59,687 bases of DNA from Enterobacter sp. ENT03 (lineage in GTDB: Bacteria; Pseudomonadota; Gammaproteobacteria; Enterobacterales; Enterobacteriaceae): positions 1 to 59,687 of the forward strand of contig NZ_JAHUXA010000022.1 in the NCBI RefSeq assembly GCF_019218745.1. The letters run 5' to 3'. A program made the translations under genes and the position numbers. The notes under the pieces were generated by a model. The model searched no databases. It had not been told where the DNA came from and saw only the letters and a program-made list of their open reading frames with translations. This document shows positions 10,026 through 19,647 of the stretch, one piece after another (the first letter of the stretch is position 1; the number at the start of each line of letters is the position of its first letter).

Positions 10026-10246
10026 TTTCCGATGAAGCTACCGCGCGCGCTGCACGGGATAGCCTTCTCCTTGGGCTGGAGGCGACAGGCAACTTGATGT
10101 GCTGGGTTGATCCACAGCAGCCCCCGCAGATTGCCGCCGAAAACATGCGCAGGCTGGGCCAGATGATTGAAACGCTGTGTGTGTTGATTTCCGGTCTGGA
10201 CGTGGTGATAGAAAACCAGCGAAGCACGAAGGCTTCGGTAGCGTGA
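10013..10246 (+). CDS. Small hypothetical prophage protein
   Basis: A 77-residue helical protein, MESLISDEATARAARDSLLL and onward. It overlaps the previous gene by 13 bases. GGAGG five bases before the ATG at 10013 supports that start over the GTG at 10007. The sequence resembles small proteins coded beside regulatory genes in enterobacterial satellite prophages, but I cannot assign a function. A strong terminator follows. Confidence 0.6.
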   Translation: MESLISDEATARAARDSLLLGLEATGNLMCWVDPQQPPQIAAENMRRLGQMIETLCVLISGLDVVIENQRSTKASVA

Positions 10247-10284
10247 AGTAAATACGAAAAGAACGTCGCCTGACTTGAATAAGA

Positions 10285-10309
10285 AGCCCGTGCTATGCGG
10301 GCTTTTTTA
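10285..10309 (+). terminator. Intrinsic terminator of the small prophage operon
   Basis: AGCCCG (10285-10290) pairs with CGGGCT (10298-10303), followed by TTTTTAC. It ends the 9401-10246 transcription unit. Between it and 10450 I see no gene. Confidence 0.85.
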
Positions 10310-10449
10310 CGTCCCTTATCAGACGCTGCATAACGCGCGCTGTGCTCACCACCTTATACATTACCCCGTCGCTGTATCGTCACTATCTCGTATCGCTAAT
10401 ACATCACTGCATAAGCAAAACAAAGACGTCACTAACGAAATCAGCGTAA

Positions 10450-10665
10450 GGTTTCAGCGCGTTAAGGGCGGTGCTCAATACGGAGTTTAATGTCCGGCGA
10501 GAGGGGGACGGCGGCGCCATTATCCTCATATGCACGAAAATGAAGAATGCAGAGAAGCCACGCCCGGCAGCGTTTGATCTTAGAGAAGCAGAGTTATTCA
10601 CAGACCGCGACGGTGAAATGATGGCATCGCTAGTGCTGCGTGACACCTCTGCCTATCGAGCTGTA
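10450..10665 (+). pseudogene. C-terminal fragment of a RepA/P4-type phage helicase
   Basis: The frame from the stop at 10447-10449 reads GFSALRAVLNTEFNVRREGD and continues with CTKMKNAEKPRPAAFDL. This matches the end of the RecA-like AAA ATPase domain of RepA-type replicative helicases of prophages (strand-turn TEFNVRR, then CTKMKD...P..F.L). Walker motifs and the rest of the protein are missing. The fragment runs in frame into terminase sequence near 10665, so it is the left side of an internal deletion junction. Confidence 0.65.
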
Positions 10666-11917
10666 GCCAAGGCAGCAGTGAGTCGAGATCTGGCTCGAAT
10701 CGTGTTTGATGATGCCCGTCAGATGTGTTTGCTGTCAAAGCCGCTGAAAAAGCGCGGCAATATTCAGGCGCACAAAGTCATTTACCCTAAAAGCAACAGC
10801 CTGTTAAAGCCGCTGGCGGCGAAAGCGGCCACTATTGAGGGGACTAACCCCAGTCCGGTAATTGTCGATGAGTACCACTTTCACCCGGATAACGGTGTTT
10901 TCTGCGCTTGAGTTGGGTATGGGCGCCCGTCCTGAGGCGATTTTGTTCGCTATTACCACCGCAGGGAGTAACGTTGTGTCTGCCTGTAAGCAGCATTATG
11001 ACTACTGCTATCAGATTCTAACCGGTGAAGAGAGCAACGATTCGCTGTTTGTCCTGATCTACGAACTGGACGACGAAAGTGAGGTTGAGCAGCCGGAAAT
11101 GTGGAGCAAGGCTAACCCTAACCTGCATATGCCCGTTGACACGGTGAAACTGGAGTCCACCATCCAGAAAGCGCGGGGCATACCGTCGCAGTGGGTGGCC
11201 AAACGTTTCAATATCTGGTGTCAGGATTCCACGCCGTGGATGGGCGCCGGTGCATGGGCTCGACCACACCGAAGACCATCTGACCGGAATTGAGTGCTAC
11301 GCCGGATTTGACCTGTCCTCTACCAGTGACATTATCAGCGTGAGTTACGCTTTCCCGTTCGACAGGGAGATCCGTCTGCTGACCCGCCATTATCTGCCGG
11401 AAGCGCAGCTGCTTAACGTCGCCAACAAAAACCGCGCCATCTACCGCCAGTGGGTGAAAGCGAGATGGATACGCACCACGCCCGGCAACTGTATCGACTA
11501 TGACCGCATCCATGACGATATTCTGCGCGACGCTGAAACTTTCAATATCAGGCTGGTGGGCTTCGATACGTGGAACGCCACACACCTGCGCACCCAGCTG
11601 CAGGGGGCGGGCCTCGATGTGGAGCTATTCCCGCAAACTATCTCAAATTCAGTCAGGTGGCGAAATCCTTTGTGGTTTATGTTAATCGCAGGGTGGTGCG
11701 CCACCGGGGCGATCCGGTTATAGCCAGGGCTATTGGTAACGTGGTGATGGAGTCTGACGCCAACATCAAGCCTAACAAAAAGAAATCCTCCAACAAGATA
11801 GATCCGGCGGTAGCTGCGTTGATTGCGTTCGGCACATTCCAGGCTGAGCATGAGGATTTTGCTTTCGATATGAGCGACACCCACAAACAACGCCTAGCGA
11901 CGTTCAACGGGATTTAA
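10666..11917 (+). pseudogene. Phage terminase large subunit, truncated and frameshifted
   Basis: Three frames together encode a terminase large subunit. The first carries RDLARIVFDDARQM and the Walker B-like PVIVDEYHFH. It shifts frame near 10895-10905 into LELGMGARPEAILFAITTAGS and NIWCQDSTPWMG. It shifts again near 11255-11275 into the nuclease-domain start CYAGFDLSSTSDI and LVGFDTWNATHLRTQ. A third shift near 11630 leads into KFSQVAKSFVVYVNRRVVRH and the tail MSDTHKQRLATF. The N-terminal ATPase with Walker A is lost in the fusion to the helicase fragment. Three frameshifts plus truncation mean no active motor. It shows that a packaging-competent phage, not only a satellite, contributed to the remnant. 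Confidence 0.85.
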
Positions 11918-11970
11918 TGAATCAACTTAAAACAGTGGAGTAGCGATACCGTTATTTTTCTAACGCAAGG

Positions 11971-12183
11971 ATGAACCCATTGGAAGATTTAAAGCAAAAA
12001 ATGCTTTGCATAGCGGAACGATTTAACCAAGCGTTAACACTTAAAAGTAAAAGGGAGATATCTAAGATTGTTGAAAATTTGCACGTTGAAATGGCTCTAA
12101 TTTATATGAGTATTACCCCTGAAAATGGTTACGGTAAGGAACTGTGTGATATTTCTATGGAGTTAATGTTAGATATTAGATGA
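11971..12183 (+). CDS. Small hypothetical protein
   Basis: A 70-residue AT-rich ORF, MNPLEDLKQKMLCIAERFNQ and onward, with a predicted helical make-up. AAGG sits immediately next to the ATG, so the start is uncertain. No family recognised. Base composition is like the following HEPN-type gene and unlike the flanking core genome, which supports foreign origin. Confidence 0.4.
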   Translation: MNPLEDLKQKMLCIAERFNQALTLKSKREISKIVENLHVEMALIYMSITPENGYGKELCDISMELMLDIR

Positions 12184-12263
12184 GGGCGTCCAGCTTCTGT
12201 TGATAAAAAGTTGAGAAACTTGTGAAATTAAAGCTCAACATTATTTATAAACAATAAGAGCAT

Positions 12264-12288
12264 GGCTCTTACTATAAATGTAAGAGCC
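12264..12288 (-). terminator. Hairpin terminator downstream of the HEPN-type gene
   Basis: GGCTCTTAC (12264-12272) and GTAAGAGCC (12280-12288) form a perfect 9-bp stem with a 7-base loop, just beyond the stop of the minus-strand gene. The T run is weak, so it may be a stability hairpin instead. Confidence 0.55.
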
Positions 12289-12294
12289 GAGTAT

Positions 12295-13083
12295 TTAAAA
12301 AACAGTCTTTGTGATTTTTTCAACACCAACTATTAATTCTTGTACATCATCTTTTGTTGGTTCCCTTTCCTTGCTGTGATCACAAAGGTTTCGTAAATCT
12401 GTAAGATGTTGAATAAACCGCCATGACGGAGTGTCTATAATATCACTATCTTTAAGAAGTTGATTGTATTCAGCAATTGAAGGATGGGTTTTTCGGCTTT
12501 TTAATGAGTGTAATGAACAAATATGTGCCAAATGTTTTTCAAGAATTACGCCAGCAACAGCCCCGCCAGCTCTGATAAATCCTTTTTTATTTAACTCCTT
12601 AGCAGTTTCAAGTTCAGTATCGAAAATATCAGCTTGTAGAATATCTTTAATGTCGAAAAGAACGCTTTTGAAGCGCTCTTTAGCTGAAGAAACTATTTTT
12701 GATTGTGTTTCCATTTTTGGAATTGCATCAGAACGACTTCTTTTTATTTCGCCATATCCGTTCTTAGTCTGCAATCCAAGTAAATAATCATATATTGAGT
12801 AATTTACATATGTTATTTCTTTTCTTTTGGGATCCGTTTTATATAAATTCTCAAACTCAGGCAAGCGCTCTGGAATTATCTGGGAGACAACTCTATACGC
12901 TTTTGTATACCATTTTTGATATTCTTCACTTACGCTGACAAAAACCCATCCTGCATCCTCGATATTTTTTATCATCGAAGCATCGATTTGCTCACATTCT
13001 TTACACATTGAATAATAGATCTGTATGCCCATTTTGGTGAGTTCGTTTAATTCCGTTTTAAGTTTTTCAAACTGAGTTGCCAT
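12295..13083 (-). CDS. Hypothetical protein with C-terminal HEPN-like motif
   Basis: A 262-residue, AT-rich gene unlike its GC-rich surroundings. The N-terminal half (about 1-105) is helical with several aromatic residues and is not recognised. The C-terminal part contains a long helical region and LTDLRNLCDHSKEREPT, where R-N-L-C-D-H fits the R-X4-H signature of HEPN nucleases. AAGGATTGAT precedes the ATG. HEPN proteins often act as RNases in toxin or anti-phage systems; here that is inference from one motif and a prophage location. No antitoxin-like partner overlaps it. Confidence 0.6.
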   Translation of the reverse strand: MATQFEKLKTELNELTKMGIQIYYSMCKECEQIDASMIKNIEDAGWVFVSVSEEYQKWYTKAYRVVSQIIPERLPEFENLYKTDPKRKEITYVNYSIYDYLLGLQTKNGYGEIKRSRSDAIPKMETQSKIVSSAKERFKSVLFDIKDILQADIFDTELETAKELNKKGFIRAGGAVAGVILEKHLAHICSLHSLKSRKTHPSIAEYNQLLKDSDIIDTPSWRFIQHLTDLRNLCDHSKEREPTKDDVQELIVGVEKITKTVF

Positions 13084-13130
13084 ATCAATCCTTAGCTCAA
13101 ATGTGTAGGAGATGCTTAATAAGAGGAGGT

Positions 13131-13150
13131 GGCCTAACTTTCGTTAGGCC
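13131..13150. terminator. Perfect GGCCTAAC hairpin
   Basis: GGCCTAAC-TTTC-GTTAGGCC is a perfect 8-bp stem with a tetraloop, between the HEPN-type gene and the 48-residue membrane protein. It lies 15 bp beyond the stop of the latter, so it probably ends that transcript, although a T run is missing. Confidence 0.5.
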
Positions 13151-13165
13151 GGGCTTGTTACGCCA

Positions 13166-13312
13166 TCACTTACGTAGCATGAAAACCAGAGCGATGCTTA
13201 CAGGAATAACAAGATAGGCGTGAAGCCCGACACTTGCCAGAGCCAAGATAAGACCACTCATAGCACAGATACGTTTTGACAGCAGGTCTGAGCCCTTTTC
13301 GACAGTATCCAT
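13166..13312 (-). CDS. 48-residue single-pass membrane protein
   Basis: The ATG at 13310-13312 is preceded by AGGAGT at good spacing. The protein starts MDTVEKGSDLLSKRICAMSG, continues with a hydrophobic stretch (LILALASVGLHAYLVIPVSI) and ends ALVFMLRK. It looks like a small inner-membrane protein of prophage type. Function unknown. The clear ribosome-binding site and a following hairpin argue that it is real. Confidence 0.6.
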   Translation of the reverse strand: MDTVEKGSDLLSKRICAMSGLILALASVGLHAYLVIPVSIALVFMLRK

Positions 13313-13501
13313 AAAAATACTCCTGAAGGTTGCCTATGAGGGGGCACTCAAACCCGTAGCACTTTCTTAAATTGCAGTTGAACGGCTGCTACGACCCAAC
13401 TGTGGAACACTGAGGAATACTCGGATATACCTGTCTGCGGTATCCTATAGGTATCCTAGAAAAGCAAGAGGACTCGATTTTTGATGTAAGCCCTTGATAT
13501 T

Positions 13502-13577
13502 TGGTGGCCCCTGCTGGACTTGAACCAGCGACCAAGCGATTATGAGTCGCCTGCTCTAACCACTGAGCTAAGGGGCC
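13502..13577 (-). tRNA. ileX: tRNA-Ile2, anticodon CAT (lysidine-modified)
   Basis: The minus strand folds as a 76-nt tRNA: GGCCCCT acceptor stem, D arm with TTAGCTCAGTGG, anticodon loop containing CAT, T arm GGTTCAAGTCC and an encoded CCA end. A CAT anticodon with this body next to mug is tRNA-Ile2, whose C34 is changed to lysidine by TilS so that it reads AUA. The E. coli ileX gene has the same neighbour. The tRNA 3' end faces the prophage remnant, the usual geometry of tRNA-targeted integration. Confidence 0.92.
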
Positions 13578-13702
13578 GTGGCGGGGGATTATAATGTAAC
13601 TTCCCGCTTCAATCCAGCCATAAGCGTGTACCTGCCGTTTTTATAAACAACCTATAATCAATCCTTTATACTTCATAGATGATCCCATAACTGGAGCTTT
13701 AG

Positions 13703-14209
13703 ATGATCAACGATATTCTCGCGCCTGGCCTGCGGGTGGTGTTCTGCGGGATTAATCCCGGTAAATCGTCGGCGCATACGGGGTTTCATTTTGCGCATCC
13801 GGGGAACCGCTTCTGGAAAGTGATCCACCAGGCGGGCTTTACCGATGAGCTGCTGAAGCCAGAGGAGGAGATGCGTCTGCTGGATACCCGATGCGGTATC
13901 ACCATGCTGGTGGAGCGGCCTACGGTGCAGGCCAGCGAGGTTGACCTACACGAGCTGCGTACCGGTGGCCGTGAGCTGATCAAGAAGATAGAGGACTATC
14001 AGCCTCATGCGCTGGCGGTGCTGGGCAAAAAAGCCTATGAGCAGGCGTTCAGCCAGCGTGGTGTGCACTGGGGTAAGCAAAAGATCGCTATTGGCGCAAC
14101 GCAGGTCTGGGTGTTGCCGAATCCGAGCGGCCTGAACCGGGCGACGCTGGATAAACTGGTAGAAGCGTACCGGGAATTAGATGAAGCGCTGATTGTGCGC
14201 GGTTTATAA
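13703..14209 (+). CDS. mug: G/U mismatch-specific DNA glycosylase Mug
   Basis: Removes uracil and ethenocytosine mispaired with guanine in double-stranded DNA. The catalytic-site motif GINPGKSS is near residues 16-23, with the family segment [15 protein letters not shown]. The C-terminal [23 protein letters not shown] contains the intercalation motif NPSGLNR. At 168 residues it equals E. coli Mug. It is convergent with rpoD across a bidirectional terminator. Confidence 0.96.
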   Translation: MINDILAPGLRVVFCGINPGKSSAHTGFHFAHPGNRFWKVIHQAGFTDELLKPEEEMRLLDTRCGITMLVERPTVQASEVDLHELRTGGRELIKKIEDYQPHALAVLGKKAYEQAFSQRGVHWGKQKIAIGATQVWVLPNPSGLNRATLDKLVEAYRELDEALIVRGL

Positions 14210-14213
14210 CGTC

Positions 14214-14243
14214 CATAAAAAAACCCTCCGAAGAGGGCTTTTT
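14214..14243. terminator. Bidirectional terminator between mug and rpoD
   Basis: CCCTC-CGAA-GAGGG (14224-14237) is flanked by an A run on the left and CTTTTT on the right, so it can stop transcription from both convergent genes. Confidence 0.9.
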
Positions 14244-14263
14244 ACGGGTGGCTTACGGGCCGA

Positions 14264-16105
14264 TTAATCGTCCAGGAAGCTACGCAGCACTTCAGAACGG
14301 CTCGGATGGCGCAGTTTACGCAGCGCCTTCGCTTCGATCTGACGGATACGCTCGCGGGTTACGTCGAACTGTTTACCCACTTCTTCCAGCGTGTGGTCGG
14401 TGTTCATATCGATACCGAAACGCATACGCAGAACTTTCGCTTCACGGGCGGTCAGGCCAGCCAGTACGTCATGGGTGGCGGCACGCAGGCTCTCGGTGGT
14501 GGCAGAATCCAGCGGCAGCTCGAGGGTGGTATCCTCGATGAAATCACCCAGATGTGAATCTTCATCGTCGCCGATTGGCGTTTCCATGGAGATGGGCTCT
14601 TTGGCGATTTTCAGCACTTTACGGATTTTGTCTTCCGGCATCAGCATGCGCTCGGCCAGCTCTTCCGGCGTCGGTTCACGACCCATTTCTTGCAGCATCT
14701 GGCGGGAGATACGGTTGAGCTTGTTGATAGTCTCAATCATATGCACCGGAATACGGATGGTGCGCGCCTGATCCGCGATGGAGCGGGTGATCGCCTGACG
14801 GATCCACCAGGTTGCGTAGGTGGAGAACTTATAACCACGACGGTATTCAAACTTATCAACCGCTTTCATCAGGCCGATGTTGCCTTCCTGAATCAGATCG
14901 AGGAACTGCAGACCGCGGTTGGTGTATTTCTTGGCGATAGAAATAACCAGACGTAAGTTCGCTTCCACCATCTCTTTCTTCGCACGACGCGCTTTCGCTT
15001 CGCCGATGGACATACGACGGTTAATGTCTTTTACCTGCTCAATGGTCAGGCCGGTCTCTTCTTCAATCTGCTGCAGCTTTTGCAGGCCACGATGCACGTC
15101 GTCTGCCACGTCGTGCAGTTTTTCAGACCATGGTTTGTTCATCGCGATAGCCGCGTTGAACCAGGTTTCGCTGGTTTCATTGCCGGTGAAAAGGGTGATA
15201 AAGTTTTTCTTCGGCATTTTGCACTGTTCAACGCACAGCTTCATGATCAGGCGTTCCTGGGTACGCACGCGATCCATCATGACGCGCATGCTGTTAACCA
15301 GGTAGTCGAACTGTTTTGGCACCAGGCGGAACTGCTTGAACACTTCCGACAGCTTCAGGATCTCTTCCTGAGCGCTGGCGTGGCTGCGGCCTTTCGCTTT
15401 GATGGTGTCACGGGCAACCATGTACTGCGTGCGCAGTTCGGCAAACTTCTCGCGAGCCAGTTCAGGGTCGATGCTGTTGTCGTCGTCGCTGTCGTCGTCT
15501 TCTTCGTCGTCTTCTTCTTCGTCGGTCGCCAGCTCTTCGGTGGACAGTTCAGAACCGACATGCGTCGCGGTCGGCGCCAGATCTTCTTCTGCGTTAGGAT
15601 CAACAAAGCCGGTGATCAGGTCAGACAGGCGCGCTTGCTCCGCTTCCACACGATCGTACTGCTCCAGCAGATAGGTGATCGCTTCCGGATATTCGGCAAC
15701 GGAGCACTGAACCTGGTTGATCCCGTCTTCGATACGTTTGGCGATGTCGATTTCGCCTTCGCGGGTCAACAGCTCAACGGTACCCATTTCACGCATGTAC
15801 ATGCGCACGGGGTCGGTGGTACGTCCGATTTCAGACTCAACGCTGGACAGCACCTGTGCGGCAGCCTCTTCCGCATCTTCATCGGTGTTGTTTGAGTTTT
15901 CAGCAAGCAGCAGATCATCGGCGTCCGGTGCTTCTTCCATCACCTGGATGCCCATGTCGTTGATCATTTGGATGATGTCTTCGATCTGATCGGAGTCGAC
16001 GATATCTTCCGGCAGATGGTCATTGACCTCGGCATAGGTCAGATAGCCTTGCTCCTTACCACGTTGGACAAGAAGTTTCAGCTGTGACTGCGGGTTTTGC
16101 TCCAT
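14264..16105 (-). CDS. rpoD: RNA polymerase primary sigma factor RpoD (sigma-70)
   Basis: The housekeeping sigma factor, 613 residues as in E. coli. Region 1.1 is N-terminal. A very acidic stretch ([18 protein letters not shown]) lies in the non-conserved region around 190-210. Region 2 has [19 protein letters not shown] for -10 recognition and melting. Region 4.2 ends with [20 protein letters not shown] for -35 recognition. It is the last gene of the rpsU-dnaG-rpoD operon, all on the minus strand. Confidence 0.98.
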   Translation of the reverse strand: MEQNPQSQLKLLVQRGKEQGYLTYAEVNDHLPEDIVDSDQIEDIIQMINDMGIQVMEEAPDADDLLLAENSNNTDEDAEEAAAQVLSSVESEIGRTTDPVRMYMREMGTVELLTREGEIDIAKRIEDGINQVQCSVAEYPEAITYLLEQYDRVEAEQARLSDLITGFVDPNAEEDLAPTATHVGSELSTEELATDEEEDDEEDDDSDDDNSIDPELAREKFAELRTQYMVARDTIKAKGRSHASAQEEILKLSEVFKQFRLVPKQFDYLVNSMRVMMDRVRTQERLIMKLCVEQCKMPKKNFITLFTGNETSETWFNAAIAMNKPWSEKLHDVADDVHRGLQKLQQIEEETGLTIEQVKDINRRMSIGEAKARRAKKEMVEANLRLVISIAKKYTNRGLQFLDLIQEGNIGLMKAVDKFEYRRGYKFSTYATWWIRQAITRSIADQARTIRIPVHMIETINKLNRISRQMLQEMGREPTPEELAERMLMPEDKIRKVLKIAKEPISMETPIGDDEDSHLGDFIEDTTLELPLDSATTESLRAATHDVLAGLTAREAKVLRMRFGIDMNTDHTLEEVGKQFDVTRERIRQIEAKALRKLRHPSRSEVLRSFLDD

Positions 16106-16263
16106 AAGACGGTATCCACACTTAATTCATGAGGGTTGGTGTTGGTCGGCGAAACAAAGCCGCCAACATAAGCTAATGAGGGCTTACTTATATTTTTGCC
16201 GCTGCCCTTCAGTGCGGCTGCCGGGATCTTCCCGAACGATATTCGGCACTTAAGCCGTTAAAT

Positions 16264-18009
16264 TCATTTGCGGGCGCGCGCTTCTGTAATGACGCGCACC
16301 TCTTCGCGCTCCGCTGGCGTCAACCCGTGGGTGCGCGAGCGAGCGATCAATTCTGAGAGCCGAAGCTCAAGTACCGAGTCGAACATGTGGTTCAGCGAGT
16401 CGGTGAACGTTTTTTCTGCAATGTCCCTATCAGCTATATCGTCCCACATGGACAGCTTTTCAAGGGTGGCGGCTTCATTTGTGCCACGATATTGCTCTAA
16501 CAGCTGACCGGTGGTCAGGCCCGGCTGTGACAAACAAGTGTTGACCAGTTCAGCAAATAAGCCAAGTCCGGGCAGCTTTTCCTGATTCAGACCCTCCAGT
16601 GGCGGCACAAGCGGTGCCAGCTCCGGGTTCTGAACCAGTAATCCTATCAGTATACGCATGGTTGTGCGTTTTAGCTGAGGCACGGGCCGGACGGTGCCAT
16701 TTTCGGACTGTTTGGGCATTAAACGTTCAAGCTGGTTATCGTCAAGAATGCCCAGTTTGTTACCTAATTCTTGCCGTAAATAGATACGAAGTGTTTCACC
16801 CGGTACCTGAGTAATCAGCGGCAGCGCCAGTGTGCTGAGCTGCGCACGTCCGTCCGGGGTGCTCAAATCGACCTGCGGCATCAGACTGTTAAACAAAAAC
16901 GTGGAGAGCGGCTGAGCCTGCTCCATCCGCGCTTCGAACGCGTCTTTGCCTTCTTTACGCACCAGCGTATCGGGATCTTCGCCATCCGGCAGAAACATAA
17001 AGCGTAACTGTCGGCCGTCGGTCATAAACGGCAGGGCGGTCTCCAGCGCGCGCCACGCGGCGTCTCTGCCTGCCCGATCGCCGTCGTAACAGCAAATCAC
17101 GCTGTTGGTGACGCGAAACAGCAGCTGAATATGTTCAGCGGTGGTGGACGTACCCAGCGAGGCGACCGCATAGTTAATGCCGTACTGCGCAAGGGCGACC
17201 ACATCCATGTAACCTTCGACCACCAGCAGGCGGGGCGGTTCCGCATTGTCCTGCTGGGCTTCATACAGGCCGTACAACTGGCGACCTTTATGGAAAATAT
17301 CGGTTTCCGGGGAGTTCAGATATTTTGGCGTGTCATCACCAAGTACCCGTCCACCAAAACCGATAACCCGTCCGCGCTTATCGCGGATAGGGAACATCAC
17401 GCGGTCGCGAAAACGGTCGTAGCTGCGTCCTTTATCGTTGGTGACCAGCATGCCAGCATCGGTCAGCGACTGACGATTATCCTGGTTGCCGCCAAAACGC
17501 TTTAATACGTTGTCCCAGCCGGGAGGGGCAAAACCAATGGCAAATCGCGTGATGACATCGTTGCTTAATCCGCGCGTAGCCAGATACTGGCGGGCACGCT
17601 CTGCGACCGGCTGCGACAGGGATTGTTGATAAAACGTGTTCAGGCCTTCCATTAATTGATAGAGACTTTGCCGCTGATGGCGTTCTATCTGGGTCAGCCC
17701 GCTGCCTGCTTCAAAAGGCACTTCGAGATTGTGCATGGCCGCCAGCTCTTCTACGCTTTCTACGAACTCGAGCTTGTCGTAGTTCATTAAAAAGTCGATA
17801 GCGTTACCGTGCGCACCACAGCCAAAGCAGTGATAAAACTGTTTCTCACCGTTTACGGTGAAAGAGGGGGTTTTTTCGTTATGGAACGGACAACACGCGT
17901 GATAATTCTTGCCCTGCTTTTTTAGCTTTACCCGTGCATCGATCAGATCGATGATGTCGGTGCGTGCCAGCAGGTCATTGATAAATACTCGTGGGATTCG
18001 TCCAGCCAT
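16264..18009 (-). CDS. dnaG: DNA primase DnaG
   Basis: Synthesises RNA primers at the replication fork. The N-terminal zinc-binding domain has CCPFHNEKTPSF and HCFGCGAHG. The TOPRIM core includes LLVVEGYMDVVALAQYG and CCYDGDRAGRDAAWRALE. The C-terminal helicase-binding domain follows. The frame allows a start three codons earlier (MGHMAGRIP), but MAGRIPRVFINDLLART gives the E. coli length of 581. As in E. coli the ribosome-binding site is poor. It lies between rpsU and rpoD. Confidence 0.97.
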   Translation of the reverse strand: MAGRIPRVFINDLLARTDIIDLIDARVKLKKQGKNYHACCPFHNEKTPSFTVNGEKQFYHCFGCGAHGNAIDFLMNYDKLEFVESVEELAAMHNLEVPFEAGSGLTQIERHQRQSLYQLMEGLNTFYQQSLSQPVAERARQYLATRGLSNDVITRFAIGFAPPGWDNVLKRFGGNQDNRQSLTDAGMLVTNDKGRSYDRFRDRVMFPIRDKRGRVIGFGGRVLGDDTPKYLNSPETDIFHKGRQLYGLYEAQQDNAEPPRLLVVEGYMDVVALAQYGINYAVASLGTSTTAEHIQLLFRVTNSVICCYDGDRAGRDAAWRALETALPFMTDGRQLRFMFLPDGEDPDTLVRKEGKDAFEARMEQAQPLSTFLFNSLMPQVDLSTPDGRAQLSTLALPLITQVPGETLRIYLRQELGNKLGILDDNQLERLMPKQSENGTVRPVPQLKRTTMRILIGLLVQNPELAPLVPPLEGLNQEKLPGLGLFAELVNTCLSQPGLTTGQLLEQYRGTNEAATLEKLSMWDDIADRDIAEKTFTDSLNHMFDSVLELRLSELIARSRTHGLTPAEREEVRVITEARARK

Positions 18010-18059
18010 GTGCCCCATTACCCTCAGCGCATCGCGTTCAGGTATGTCAGATCATAAAC

Positions 18060-18097
18060 GAAAATAAGCCGCGCATTCCTTTCGGAAGCACGGCCTT
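18060..18097 (-). terminator. Intergenic terminator between rpsU and dnaG
   Basis: On the minus strand GCCGTGCTTCC-GAAA-GGAATGCGCGGC forms an imperfect stem followed by TTATTTTCGTTT. It corresponds to the internal partial terminator T1 of the E. coli macromolecular synthesis operon, which lowers dnaG relative to rpsU. Confidence 0.75.
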
Positions 18098-18144
18098 ACA
18101 ACTACAACTCAGTCTGTAAATTAAGAGCTTAAGCCCTCAATCCA

Positions 18145-18399
<255 letters not shown>

Positions 18400-18430
18400 T
18401 CAACGCCAGCTTATTTCAAAATGGTGCGGA

Positions 18431-18460
18431 ATTTTACTGCAAATGCTGCTGCTTTGTAAA
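18431..18460 (-). promoter_or_regulatory. Promoter of the rpsU-dnaG-rpoD operon
   Basis: On the minus strand TTTACA (18455-18460) and TAAAAT (18431-18436) are separated by 18 bp, about 70 bp before rpsU. Another -10-like TATACT lies further upstream near 18506-18514. Confidence 0.65.
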
Positions 18461-18598
18461 GCACCGCTACCCTTCTTTGCAAGGGACTTTTGTAAGGGGG
18501 ACGAGTATACACGAACTGGCAAGCCGGGGTGAGCAAAGTTTTACAAGCATGGGCATTCGCCCTACACTGCGCGGTATTGAAAAGAGGTAGAAACCACC

Positions 18599-19612
18599 AT
18601 GCGTGTACTGGGTATCGAAACATCCTGTGATGAAACCGGCATCGCCATTTATGACGATGAAAAAGGGCTTTTAGCCAACCAATTGTATAGTCAGGTGAAA
18701 TTACACGCTGACTATGGCGGCGTGGTGCCGGAGCTGGCCTCCCGCGACCATGTGCGCAAAACCGTACCGCTGATCCAGGCGGCGCTCAAGGAAGCCAATC
18801 TGAGCGCGCAAGAGATAGATGCGGTGGCCTATACCGCAGGCCCGGGCCTGGTGGGGGCGTTACTGGTAGGAGCGACCGTTGGTCGTTCGCTGGCGTTTGC
18901 CTGGGATGTGCCGGCCGTCGCCGTGCATCATATGGAAGGCCACCTGTTAGCGCCGATGTTAGAAGACAATCCGCCGGAATTTCCGTTTGTGGCGCTGCTG
19001 GTATCCGGCGGTCATACCCAGCTCATCAGCGTGACGGGGATCGGGCATTATGAACTGCTCGGCGAGTCCATCGATGATGCGGCCGGTGAAGCCTTCGATA
19101 AAACCGCGAAGCTGCTGGGGCTGGATTATCCCGGCGGGCCAATGCTATCCAAAATGGCGGCGGCAGGAACGGCAGGGCGTTTTACTTTCCCGCGTCCAAT
19201 GACCGATCGTCCGGGGCTGGATTTTAGCTTCTCGGGCCTGAAAACTTTCGCGGCAAATACCATCCGCAGTAACGGCAACGACGATCAAACCCGTGCAGAC
19301 ATCGCCCGTGCTTTTGAAGACGCGGTGGTGGATACGCTGATGATCAAATGCAAACGCGCGCTGGATCAGACCGGCTTTACGCGTCTTGTTATGGCGGGTG
19401 GCGTAAGCGCGAACCGCACGCTGCGCGCGAAGCTGGCCGAGATGATGCAAAAGCGCCGTGGCGAGGTGTTCTATGCACGCCCGGAATTTTGCACCGATAA
19501 TGGCGCGATGATCGCCTATGCGGGTATGGTCAGGCTGAAAGTGGGCACGACGGCGGATCTGAGCGTGACGGTTCGTCCTCGCTGGCCACTGGCAGAACTG
19601 CCTGCGGCATAA
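18599..19612 (+). CDS. tsaD: tRNA N6-threonylcarbamoyladenosine transferase TsaD
   Basis: Transfers the threonylcarbamoyl group to A37 of ANN-decoding tRNAs, with TsaB, TsaE and TsaC. It is an ASKHA-fold protein of 337 residues, as in E. coli. The metal-binding HMEGH lies around residue 111, with family motifs [10 protein letters not shown] at the N-terminus and [10 protein letters not shown] near the end. It is divergent from rpsU. A bidirectional terminator follows. Confidence 0.97.
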   Translation: MRVLGIETSCDETGIAIYDDEKGLLANQLYSQVKLHADYGGVVPELASRDHVRKTVPLIQAALKEANLSAQEIDAVAYTAGPGLVGALLVGATVGRSLAFAWDVPAVAVHHMEGHLLAPMLEDNPPEFPFVALLVSGGHTQLISVTGIGHYELLGESIDDAAGEAFDKTAKLLGLDYPGGPMLSKMAAAGTAGRFTFPRPMTDRPGLDFSFSGLKTFAANTIRSNGNDDQTRADIARAFEDAVVDTLMIKCKRALDQTGFTRLVMAGGVSANRTLRAKLAEMMQKRRGEVFYARPEFCTDNGAMIAYAGMVRLKVGTTADLSVTVRPRWPLAELPAA

Positions 19613-19617
19613 ATACA

Positions 19618-19644
19618 AAGGCCGGATAACGCTTATCCGGCCTT
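19618..19644. terminator. Bidirectional terminator between tsaD and plsY
   Basis: AAGGCCGGATAA-CGC-TTATCCGGCCTT is a perfect 12-bp inverted repeat, lying between the two convergent genes. Confidence 0.9.
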
Positions 19645-19647
19645 AAA

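Noticed and set aside
8890-13501. Direct repeat of the ileX 3' end as an attachment site
   Set aside because: I looked for TGGTGGCCCCTGCTGG near the left border and found no copy.
15470-15530. Trinucleotide (GAC/GAA) repeat as a satellite
   Set aside because: It encodes the acidic stretch of the RpoD non-conserved region, which is normal for enterobacterial sigma-70.
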